Shown: positions 48,833 through 56,113 of the stretch, in pieces
Layout of the letters: each line of letters begins with the position of its first letter
Position numbering within the stretch: the stretch's first letter is position 1
Source: Mycolicibacterium chubuense
GTDB lineage: Bacteria; Actinomycetota; Actinomycetes; Mycobacteriales; Mycobacteriaceae
Length of the DNA stretch: 64,000 bases
Direction of reading: 5' to 3'
Assembly (NCBI RefSeq): GCF_001044255.1
Contig: NZ_JYNX01000033.1
Location: forward strand, 31,860-95,859
Program-made: the position numbers and the translations under genes
The notes under the pieces: model-generated
The model's input: the letters and a program-made list of their open reading frames with translations, nothing else
Told to the model about the DNA's origin: nothing
Database searches by the model: none

Positions 48833-49552
48833 ATGTCACGGCGTTCTCCGGTACAGTCAGTTCATGTTCTTCCCAGTCGGCCTGCGTCTGAGCCGCCGGT
48901 GACCAGCGCCAGCGAGGAGCCGGCCTGGAAGCAGCGGGCGGTCGAGCGTTCGATCAAAACCGCCAAGTTGCGCGCCGCTCAGCGGGTCCAACGATTCCTC
49001 GACGCCGCACAGGCGATCATCATCGAGAAGGGCAGCACCGACTTCACGGTGCAGGAGGTCGTCGACCGCTCCCGCCAGTCGTTGCGCAGCTTCTATCTCC
49101 AGTTCGACGGCAAGCACGAACTCCTGCTCGCGCTCTTCGAAGACGCGCTGAGCCGTTCGGCGGAACAGATCCGCGCCGCGACCGCCGGCCAGGAGGATCC
49201 CCTCGAGCGGCTCAAAGTGGCGATCTCCCTGCTGTTCGAGTCCTCGCGACCCGATCCGGCCGCCAAGCGGCCGCTCTTCACCGATTTCGCTCCGCGACTG
49301 CTGGTGTCCCACCCCTCCGAGGTCAAGGTCGCCCATGCGCCGCTTCTGGCGCTCCTGACCGAGTTGATGGAGGATGCCGGAGCCGCGGGCCTGCTTCGCG
49401 ACGGTGTCAACCCCAAGCGCATGGCGGCCATCACCATGCAGACCGTGATGTTCGTCGCCCAGTCGAGCGGGGACGTCGGCGAGGGCGCCGCGCACCCGAT
49501 CACGGCCGACGAGGTGTGGGACTTCTGCGCCCACGGCTTCGCCGCCGACTGA
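48833..49552 (+). CDS. TetR-family regulator, candidate master regulator of the window
   Basis: 239 residues, with a 45-residue basic leader before the helix-turn-helix (about 68-90, FTVQEVVDRSRQSLRSFYLQF). The C-terminal domain is of ordinary length. A GTG at 48899 would shorten the leader. It stands alone and divergent from the hydratase gene, with a strong palindrome copy between them. Eight further sites of this family upstream of pathway genes suggest that it represses or activates them in response to a pathway CoA thioester or acid (inference). Confidence 0.92.
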   Translation: MSRRSPVQSVHVLPSRPASEPPVTSASEEPAWKQRAVERSIKTAKLRAAQRVQRFLDAAQAIIIEKGSTDFTVQEVVDRSRQSLRSFYLQFDGKHELLLALFEDALSRSAEQIRAATAGQEDPLERLKVAISLLFESSRPDPAAKRPLFTDFAPRLLVSHPSEVKVAHAPLLALLTELMEDAGAAGLLRDGVNPKRMAAITMQTVMFVAQSSGDVGEGAAHPITADEVWDFCAHGFAAD

Positions 49553-49686
49553 CCGGGGCCTCGAGAACCTCACTCTCCACTCGTGCCGACAAGCACGGGC
49601 GCTTGACAGAACCTCCTTCTGCTGTCACGCCGCGGCCGTTCTCTGAGACGTCGTCGAGAAGCTTGTTCTTCTTTTTGAGAGTCACG

Positions 49687-49701
49687 CTCGCTCAGAGCGA
49701 G
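49687..49701. promoter_or_regulatory. Inverted repeat upstream of the P450 at 49797
   Basis: CTCGCT-CAG-AGCGAG (49687-49701) is a perfect 6-bp inverted repeat with a 3-bp spacer. A further GTGT-GAG-ACAC (49737-49747) and a TTGACA (49709-49714) lie between it and the P450 start. The gap (49553-49796) has no TGAGAAT palindrome. These may be a separate operator and promoter, or chance. Confidence 0.35.
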
Positions 49702-49796
49702 TCGGTGATTGACACCCCACCGCATGCGATGTCAGAGTGTGAGACACATTGCAGCCCGATGTCTTACGCAGAGACGTGGTCAGCGAGAGGGACACC

Positions 49797-51008
49797 GTGA
49801 CGATCAGTGCCGAGAACCCCGACGTCCAGGACGCCGAGACCGCCGGGGAGCTGTACTACGACCCCTACAGTGTCGACCTCAACATGAACCCCTACCCGGT
49901 GTTCGCGCGCCTGCGCGAGGAAGCGCCGCTGTACCACAACGTCAGGCACGACTTCTACGCGCTGAGCCGGTTCGACGACGTCAACAAGGCGCTGATCGAC
50001 CACAGCACGTTCATCTCCGGCCGCGGCGCCCTGCTCGAGATCATCAAGTCGGGCATGGAGATTCCGCCGGGCACCCTGATCTTCGAGGATCCGCCGATCC
50101 ACAACATCCATCGCAATCTGTTGTCGCGCATGTTCACCCCCCGCAAGGTGCTCGCACTCGAGCCGCGGATCCGCGAGTTCACGGCGCGCTGCCTCGACCC
50201 GCTGATCGGCTCCGGCCGATTCGACTTCGTCAACGACCTGGGCGAGCAGATGCCCATGCGTGTCATCGGCATGCTGTTGGGCATCCCCGAGGCTGACCAG
50301 CGCCGGGTGACCGACCACGGCGAGGCGACGCTGCAGAGCACGGAGATCGGGCAGTGGGCCACGGGTGAGGTTTTCGCGGAATTCATCGACTACCGCACCG
50401 AGCACCCCTCCGACGACATCATGACCGACCTACTCAACGTCGAGTTCACCGACGAGACCGGCACCGTGCGCCGGTTGCGCCGAGACGAGCTGCTGATGTA
50501 TCTGACGGTGATCGCCACGGCGGGCGCCGAGACGACGACGCGACTCATCGGCTGGGCGGGCAAGACGCTGGCCGAGCACCCCGACCAGCGTCGTCAACTC
50601 GTCGAGGATCCCTCGCTCATCCCCCAGGCGATCGAAGAGATCCTGCGGTGGGAGCCGCCCGCGCTGCAGGTGGCCCGGTACGTCACCCGCGACACCGAGT
50701 ACTACGGACAGACCGTGCCGGAGGGCAGCGCGATCCTGCTGCTGATGGGTGCGGCAAACCGCGACCACCGGCGCTTCCCGCCCGACGGCGACGTGTTCGA
50801 CATCCACCGAGAGCTGCGGTCGCACATGACGTTCGGCGCCGGGACACATTTCTGCATGGGCAACGCTCTGGCGCGCCTCGAGGGCCGGATCGCGCTCGAG
50901 GAGATCCTCAAGCGTTTCCCGACCTGGGAGGTGGACTGGTCTCGCGCCGTCCCGTCCCAGACCACCGCCGTCCGCGGCTGGCAGTCCATGCCCACCTTCA
51001 TCCCCTGA
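49797..51008 (+). CDS. Cytochrome P450
   Basis: 403 residues from the GTG at 49797 behind GAGAGG; an ATG 16 codons upstream has no ribosome-binding site. Heme Cys353 in FGAGTHFCMG, I-helix ATAGAETTTR and K-helix EILR are present. It has no ferredoxin gene next to it, unlike the P450s at 11473, 25375 and 27275, so it must use a shared one. A mycofactocin-type SDR follows after 41 bp, which fits hydroxylation then alcohol oxidation. Confidence 0.93.
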   Translation: MTISAENPDVQDAETAGELYYDPYSVDLNMNPYPVFARLREEAPLYHNVRHDFYALSRFDDVNKALIDHSTFISGRGALLEIIKSGMEIPPGTLIFEDPPIHNIHRNLLSRMFTPRKVLALEPRIREFTARCLDPLIGSGRFDFVNDLGEQMPMRVIGMLLGIPEADQRRVTDHGEATLQSTEIGQWATGEVFAEFIDYRTEHPSDDIMTDLLNVEFTDETGTVRRLRRDELLMYLTVIATAGAETTTRLIGWAGKTLAEHPDQRRQLVEDPSLIPQAIEEILRWEPPALQVARYVTRDTEYYGQTVPEGSAILLLMGAANRDHRRFPPDGDVFDIHRELRSHMTFGAGTHFCMGNALARLEGRIALEEILKRFPTWEVDWSRAVPSQTTAVRGWQSMPTFIP

Positions 51009-51049
51009 CGACCCCTCGCTGACGTTACGACACAGAAGGATTGATGACC

Positions 51050-51886
51050 ATGACGGGACGCGTCGAAGGCAAGGTCGCCTTCATCACCGGAGCCGCGCGC
51101 GGACAAGGCCGGGCCCATGCTGTGCGGCTGGCGCAAGAGGGCGCCGACATCATCGCCGTGGACATCTGCCGGCAGATCGACACGGTGCGGATCCCGCTGT
51201 CCACCTCCGAGGACCTGGCGGAAACCGCGGACCTGGTCAAGAACGCCGGCGGTCGCGTCCACACGGCCGAGGTCGACGTGCGTGACTTCGCCGCTCTCAA
51301 GAGCGCCGTCGACGCCGGTGTCGAGGAGTTCGGCAAGCTCGACATCATCGTCGCCAATGCGGGCATCGGCAACGGCGGCCAGCTGCTGCACGAGACCGGT
51401 GAGCCGGACTGGGACGACATGATCGGCGTGAACCTGTCCGGAGTGTGGAAGACCGTCAAGGCCGGTGTGCCGCACATCCTGGCCGGCGGCAACGGCGGTT
51501 CGATCGTCCTGACCAGTTCGGTCGGCGGCTTGAAGGCCTACCCGCACACCGGGCACTACGTCGCCGCGAAACACGGTGTCGTCGGCCTGATGAGGACGTT
51601 CGCGGTGGAACTCGGTGCGCACAACATCCGCGTCAACTCAGTCCATCCCACCAACGTGAACACCCCGCTGTTCATGAACGAGCCCACGATGAAACTGTTC
51701 CGGCCCGACCTGGAGAACCCGGGGCCGGAGGACATGAAGGTCGTCGGTCAGCTGATGCACACCCTGCCCATCGGCTGGGTCGAACCGGAGGACATCGCCA
51801 ACGCCGTGCTGTTCCTGGCCTCCGACGAGGCGCGGTTCGTCACCGGTGTCACCCTTCCCGTCGACGGAGGCAGCTGTCTGAAGTGA
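51050..51886 (+). CDS. Mycofactocin-dependent SDR family oxidoreductase
   Basis: 278 residues from the ATG at 51050, nine bases after AGAAGGA; two upstream in-frame starts are closer to that site. FITGAARGQGRAHA (about 11-24) and Tyr170/Lys174 (YVAAK) mark the same mycofactocin-associated SDR subfamily as the gene at 10364. It probably oxidises the alcohol made by the preceding P450 and passes electrons to mycofactocin. The mft biosynthesis genes are not in the window. Confidence 0.9.
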   Translation: MTGRVEGKVAFITGAARGQGRAHAVRLAQEGADIIAVDICRQIDTVRIPLSTSEDLAETADLVKNAGGRVHTAEVDVRDFAALKSAVDAGVEEFGKLDIIVANAGIGNGGQLLHETGEPDWDDMIGVNLSGVWKTVKAGVPHILAGGNGGSIVLTSSVGGLKAYPHTGHYVAAKHGVVGLMRTFAVELGAHNIRVNSVHPTNVNTPLFMNEPTMKLFRPDLENPGPEDMKVVGQLMHTLPIGWVEPEDIANAVLFLASDEARFVTGVTLPVDGGSCLK

Positions 51887-51930
51887 CCGCGGCGGCGAAT
51901 CGGCGTTGATCATGACGCCCGAGTGGTTGC

Positions 51931-53373
51931 ATGTCTTCCATGAAGCGCCTCAACGGCATGGACGCCATGTTGTTGTACAGCGAGACACCGAATCTGCACA
52001 CGCACACGCTGAAGGTCGCCGTCATCGACGCCGCGGACTACGACGGCGACTACGGATTCGAGGCGTTCCGGCGCACCGTCGCCCGGCGACTTCATCTGCT
52101 GGAACCGTTGCGCTACCGCCTCGTCGACATCCCGTGGCGGCTGCATCATCCGATGTGGTTGCAGGACTGCCCGGTCGATCTCGACTACCACCTGCGCCGT
52201 GTGCGCGTGCCTGCGCCCGGCGGTCGGCGCGAACTCGACCGGGTGATCGGCGAGATCGCCAGCACGCCGCTGGACCGCAGCCGGCCGCTGTGGGAGTTCC
52301 ATTTCGCCGAGGGGATGGCTGCGAAGCGCTTCGCGCTCATCGGCAAGGTCCATCACACACTCGCCGACGGTGTCGCCTCGGCGAATCTGCTTGCGCGGCT
52401 GATGGATCTGGCCGGACCTGCCCAGGACGAGCGCGACGAGCCTCCGCAGAGCTGTGAGGCGCCGTCGGCAGGGCAACTGCTCTGGGAGGCGCAGCTCGAC
52501 CACATTCACAACATGGCCCGACTACCCGGACTGGTTGCCGACGCCGCCCGCGGTGTCGCGCGGCTGCGTCAGCGAACCCGGGATCGCCGCGACGATCCCG
52601 ACCTCGCCAAGCCTTTCAACGCGCCGTCGACCTTTCTCAATCATGTGGTCTCGCCGGTGCGCACCTTCGCCACCGCCACAGTGTCGCTCGCCGAGGTGAA
52701 GGAGACGGCCAGGACGCTGTCGGTGACGTTCAACGACGTCGTGCTGTCCGTCGCGGCGGGCGGCCTGCGGGAGCTGTTGCTGCGCTATGACGGTCACGCG
52801 GATCGCCCCATCATGGCGACGGTGCCCGTCGCCACCGACAAGTCCACCGAGAGGGTCACCGGCAACGAGATCGGCGGCATGATGGTCTCCCTGCCGGTGC
52901 ACGTCGCGGATCCGCTGCGGCGCGTCGAGCTCACCTCCGTGGCCAGCACGCGCGCCAAGGAGGTGAACGACCTGCTGGGTCCCACGCTGCAGGGCCGGAT
53001 GCTCGAGTACCTGCCACCACCGTTGGCGCCGGCACTGTTTCGCGCGCAGTCCACGCGTGCCGACCACAACCGGCTGATGAACGTGGCGATCTCGAACGTG
53101 CCCGGACCGCGGCAACGCGGCCACATCGGCGGCGCGCCGGTCAGCGAGATCTATTCGGTCGGCGTGCTGTCGGCCGGCAGCGCCTTCAACATGACGGTGT
53201 GGAGTTATGTCGATCAACTCGATATCGCTGTGCTCTCCGACGACTCGACCTTCACCGACCCGCACGAGGCGACCGACGCGATGGTGCACGCCTTCGGCGA
53301 CCTGCGTCGGGCCTGCGGACTGACGCCGCCGAGGAGCGTCGCAACCGCGATGCCGCCGGCGACCGTCGGCTGA
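51931..53373 (+). CDS. Wax ester synthase/diacylglycerol acyltransferase (WS/DGAT)
   Basis: 480 residues, the normal length for the mycobacterial Tgs family. The active-site motif HHTLADG (His141, His142, Asp146) is intact, and later NVAISNVPGPRQ is the second family signature. It esterifies acyl-CoA to diacylglycerol or alcohols to make storage lipid. A start at ATG 51940 is equally possible. Its neighbour on the other strand is a glycerolipid-type acyltransferase, so lipid storage may be tied to the pathway (inference). Confidence 0.92.
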   Translation: MSSMKRLNGMDAMLLYSETPNLHTHTLKVAVIDAADYDGDYGFEAFRRTVARRLHLLEPLRYRLVDIPWRLHHPMWLQDCPVDLDYHLRRVRVPAPGGRRELDRVIGEIASTPLDRSRPLWEFHFAEGMAAKRFALIGKVHHTLADGVASANLLARLMDLAGPAQDERDEPPQSCEAPSAGQLLWEAQLDHIHNMARLPGLVADAARGVARLRQRTRDRRDDPDLAKPFNAPSTFLNHVVSPVRTFATATVSLAEVKETARTLSVTFNDVVLSVAAGGLRELLLRYDGHADRPIMATVPVATDKSTERVTGNEIGGMMVSLPVHVADPLRRVELTSVASTRAKEVNDLLGPTLQGRMLEYLPPPLAPALFRAQSTRADHNRLMNVAISNVPGPRQRGHIGGAPVSEIYSVGVLSAGSAFNMTVWSYVDQLDIAVLSDDSTFTDPHEATDAMVHAFGDLRRACGLTPPRSVATAMPPATVG

Positions 53374-53378
53374 GCCGG

Positions 53379-54176
53379 TCAGCCGAGGATCGGGAAGCGC
53401 CGCTCGCGCGCCAACTCGTCGAGCGCCGCCTGCATCACCGCCCGCACGTGCAGGTCGACCTCGTCGATGTTCGGATCGTCGCCGAACTCCGCCGCGACGT
53501 CGATGGGTGTCAGCACGCGCGTGACGATCTTCGACGGCAGAGGGATGTTGGGCGGGAAGATCACCGAGAGACCGAACGGGAACCCGATGCTCACGGGCAG
53601 GATCTCCATCCGTGCACGGGTCAGGCCGATCCGGCGGGCGATGCCGTCGCCGCGCGCCAGGAACATCTGGGTTTCCTGCGCACCGATCGAGACCACCGGC
53701 ACGATCGGAACGCCCGCTTCGATCGCGGTGCGTGCATAGCCGGTCCGGCCGGCGAAGTCGACCACGTTGGCGGTCGAGGTCGGGCGGTAGGAGTCGTAGT
53801 CGCCGCCGGGGAAGACGAGCACGATCGCGCCGGAACGCAGTGCCTTGGCGGCGTTCTCACGACTGGCCTCGATGACGCCGGCACGCCGCAGGACATCGCC
53901 GAGCGGACCGAGGAAGACGCCGTAGTGCGCCAGGGTGTACAACGGGCGTTCGAAGCCGAACCGCTTGTAGAACTCCGGCGCGAAGACCAGGACATCGGGC
54001 GTGAGCATGCCGCCGGAGTGATTCGAGACCACGAGCGCGCCACCGGTGGCGGGCATCGCCTCCAGCCCGCGGACTTCGGCACGGAAGTATCGTTTGATCA
54101 GCGGCGCCACCCGCGCCGTGATCTGCCGGGCGAGTGCCGGATCCCACTTGGCCGTCTCGGCCTGCTCCTCGGCCAT
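53379..54176 (-). CDS. PlsC-type lysophospholipid/glycerolipid acyltransferase
   Basis: 265 residues. The acyltransferase motif NHSGGMLTPD has His53 and Asp61, spaced as in the TMEM68/DGAT-like branch rather than NHX4D. FPGGDYDSYRP is the glycerol-3-phosphate-like binding motif. ATG 54176 is preferred, because an ATG 13 codons upstream overlaps site I and lacks a ribosome-binding site. Reads divergently from the epimerase gene and convergent with the WS/DGAT gene, 5 bp apart. Confidence 0.88.
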   Translation of the reverse strand: MAEEQAETAKWDPALARQITARVAPLIKRYFRAEVRGLEAMPATGGALVVSNHSGGMLTPDVLVFAPEFYKRFGFERPLYTLAHYGVFLGPLGDVLRRAGVIEASRENAAKALRSGAIVLVFPGGDYDSYRPTSTANVVDFAGRTGYARTAIEAGVPIVPVVSIGAQETQMFLARGDGIARRIGLTRARMEILPVSIGFPFGLSVIFPPNIPLPSKIVTRVLTPIDVAAEFGDDPNIDEVDLHVRAVMQAALDELARERRFPILG

Positions 54177-54203
54177 TGTTCCGGAGATGCTACTCTCGCT
54201 TTC

Positions 54204-54220
54204 GGAGAATGTCATATTCG
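54204..54220. promoter_or_regulatory. Candidate operator I of the shared palindrome family
   Basis: GGAGAATGTCATATTCG retains GAGAAT on the left but matches the right half poorly (ATATTCG). It also fits AAT-N5-ATT as at 9448-9464. It lies 18 bp before the epimerase start and 27 bp from the acyltransferase start, the position expected for a divergent operator. Confidence 0.4.
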
Positions 54221-54238
54221 CAGGTGAGGGGAGCTCGG

Positions 54239-55300
54239 ATGCCGGGAACGGTGCTGGTCACCGGAGGGTTCGGGCTCGTCGGTTCCGCGACCGTACGACG
54301 TCTGGCCGAACTCGGCCGCACCGTGGTGGTCGCCGACCTCGACACGCCGGCCAACCGCACGGCCGCAGAACAACTTCCCGCGGGCGTCACGGTGCACTGG
54401 GCCGACCTGACCGACGCCGAGCAGACCGGGCGCCTGGTCGCCGGGGTCGCGCCGGAGGTCATCGTCCACCTCGCCGCGATCATCCCACCGGGGATCTACA
54501 AGAATCGCGCTCTGGCCCGGCGGGTCAACGTCGATGCCACGGCCACCCTGGTACAGATCGCCGAATCCCAGCCCGCTCCCCCACGATTCGTTCAGGCGTC
54601 GAGCAACGCGGTGTACGGGGCTCGCAACCCGCATCGCGCCACCGGCCCGGTCACCGCCGACATGCCGATGAAGCACTCCGACCTCTACAGCGCCCACAAG
54701 GCCGAGGCCGAGGCGATCGTCCGGTCCTCGTCCCTGAACTGGGTGGTGCTGCGCCTGGGTGGCGTGCTCAGCGTCGACCCCAACGCCATTCCGTTCTCGA
54801 TGGACGCGCTGTACTTCGAGAGCACGCTGCCCACCGACGGCAGGTTGCACACCGTCGACGTGCGCGATGTCGCGTGGGCGTTTGCCGCAGCGACCACCGC
54901 CGATGTGGTCGGCGAAATCCTGTTGATCGCCGGCGACGATTCCCACCGCGTGCTGCAGGGCCAGGTCGGCCCGGCGCTGGCCGCGGCACGAGGACTGAGA
55001 AACGGACTGCCCACCGGGCGCAAGGGCGATCCCGACAGCGACGAGGACTGGTTCGTCACCGACTGGATGGACACCACTCGAGCGCAGGAAGCGCTGAATT
55101 TCCAGCACCATTCGTGGCAGGACATGCTCGACGAGGCGGCCAGGCGGGCCGGGCCGGCACGGTATGTGCTGCCACTGGCTGCGCCGCTGGTGAAGGCTGT
55201 CCTGCAGCGTCGCGCGGCCTACTGGAAGCAGCCAGGGCAGTACGCCGACCCGTGGGGCGCGGTCCGGCGCAAGCTGGGCGACCCGTCGCCGGACTCCTAG
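54239..55300 (+). CDS. NAD-dependent epimerase/3-beta-HSD-like extended SDR
   Basis: 353 residues from the ATG at 54239 behind GAGGGGAG. Rossmann motif TGGFGLVG (8-15), VHLAAIIPPG, and catalytic Tyr150-X3-Lys154 (YSAHK) are present. Extended SDRs epimerise sugars or, in the 3-beta-hydroxysteroid dehydrogenase branch, oxidise alcohols and isomerise steroid double bonds. The sequence does not decide which; the steroid branch would fit the window (inference). Confidence 0.88.
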   Translation: MPGTVLVTGGFGLVGSATVRRLAELGRTVVVADLDTPANRTAAEQLPAGVTVHWADLTDAEQTGRLVAGVAPEVIVHLAAIIPPGIYKNRALARRVNVDATATLVQIAESQPAPPRFVQASSNAVYGARNPHRATGPVTADMPMKHSDLYSAHKAEAEAIVRSSSLNWVVLRLGGVLSVDPNAIPFSMDALYFESTLPTDGRLHTVDVRDVAWAFAAATTADVVGEILLIAGDDSHRVLQGQVGPALAAARGLRNGLPTGRKGDPDSDEDWFVTDWMDTTRAQEALNFQHHSWQDMLDEAARRAGPARYVLPLAAPLVKAVLQRRAAYWKQPGQYADPWGAVRRKLGDPSPDS

Positions 55301-55301
55301 G

Positions 55302-56108
55302 TCAGGCGGGTCCCAGCGTCGACGCTCCGGTACGCGGGTGGAAGTACCAGCCGCCCGCGGCGTCGGTGCCTCCGTCGACGTGGAGCGTCTGGCCGGTGAT
55401 GTAGGACGACATGTCCGACGCGAGAAAGACCGCGGCCGAGGCCATCTCGTCGACGGTCCCGGCTCGGCGCAGGGGGACACCTGCGCCGATGTCCTCGGTG
55501 AGTTCCCCGGCAGCGAGGCCGGCCAGGCCCTCGGTCAAGGTCAGATCGGGCGCGAGCGCGTTGACCCGGATGCCGTGGGGCGCCAGCTCGAACGACGCGG
55601 TCTTGGTGTACGTGATCACGCCGGCTTTCGCGGCCGCGTAGGCGGCGTAACCCGGCGCGGCACGCACGCCCTCGATCGAGGTGATGTTCACGACGCTTCC
55701 CGGCATCTCCGCGGCCACGAGCCGACGTGCGATCCGCTGCGTGCAGAGCAGCACATGGCGAAGATTGCTGCGATACAACGCATCCCAGCCGTTCTCGGTT
55801 GTCTCCAGCAGCGGCGACCAGAACGTTCCGCCGGCATTGTTGACCAGTATCGAGACGATCCCCAGCTCGGCCTCGGTGCGGGCGAGCGCAGCATCGACCG
55901 CCTCTGCGTCGCGCACGTCGACGACGACGCCGAGGCCGCCGACCTCGTCGGCCGCCGCCGCGCAGGTATCGGGGTCGCGCTCCCAGATCGCCACCGAGGC
56001 ACCGAAAGCCGCCAGGCCCCGGGCGATTCCGCGCCCGATGCCGGCCCCACCACCGGTGACCACGACGACCCGGCCGGTGAGCAGGATGTCCGACGGCGCG
56101 ATGGGCAT
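55302..56108 (-). CDS. Short-chain dehydrogenase/reductase (classical SDR)
   Basis: 268 residues from ATG 56108. GGGAGIG (19-25), NNAG and Tyr157-X3-Lys161 are present; the C-terminal tail after the fold ends STLGPA. Last gene of the minus-strand operon, 5 bp after the double CoA-transferase stop. It may oxidise the 3-hydroxyacyl-CoA made by the hydratase upstream (inference), or another alcohol. Not a mycofactocin-type SDR: the GAARGQGR signature is missing. Confidence 0.9.
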   Translation of the reverse strand: MPIAPSDILLTGRVVVVTGGGAGIGRGIARGLAAFGASVAIWERDPDTCAAAADEVGGLGVVVDVRDAEAVDAALARTEAELGIVSILVNNAGGTFWSPLLETTENGWDALYRSNLRHVLLCTQRIARRLVAAEMPGSVVNITSIEGVRAAPGYAAYAAAKAGVITYTKTASFELAPHGIRVNALAPDLTLTEGLAGLAAGELTEDIGAGVPLRRAGTVDEMASAAVFLASDMSSYITGQTLHVDGGTDAAGGWYFHPRTGASTLGPA

Positions 56109-56113
56109 GACGG

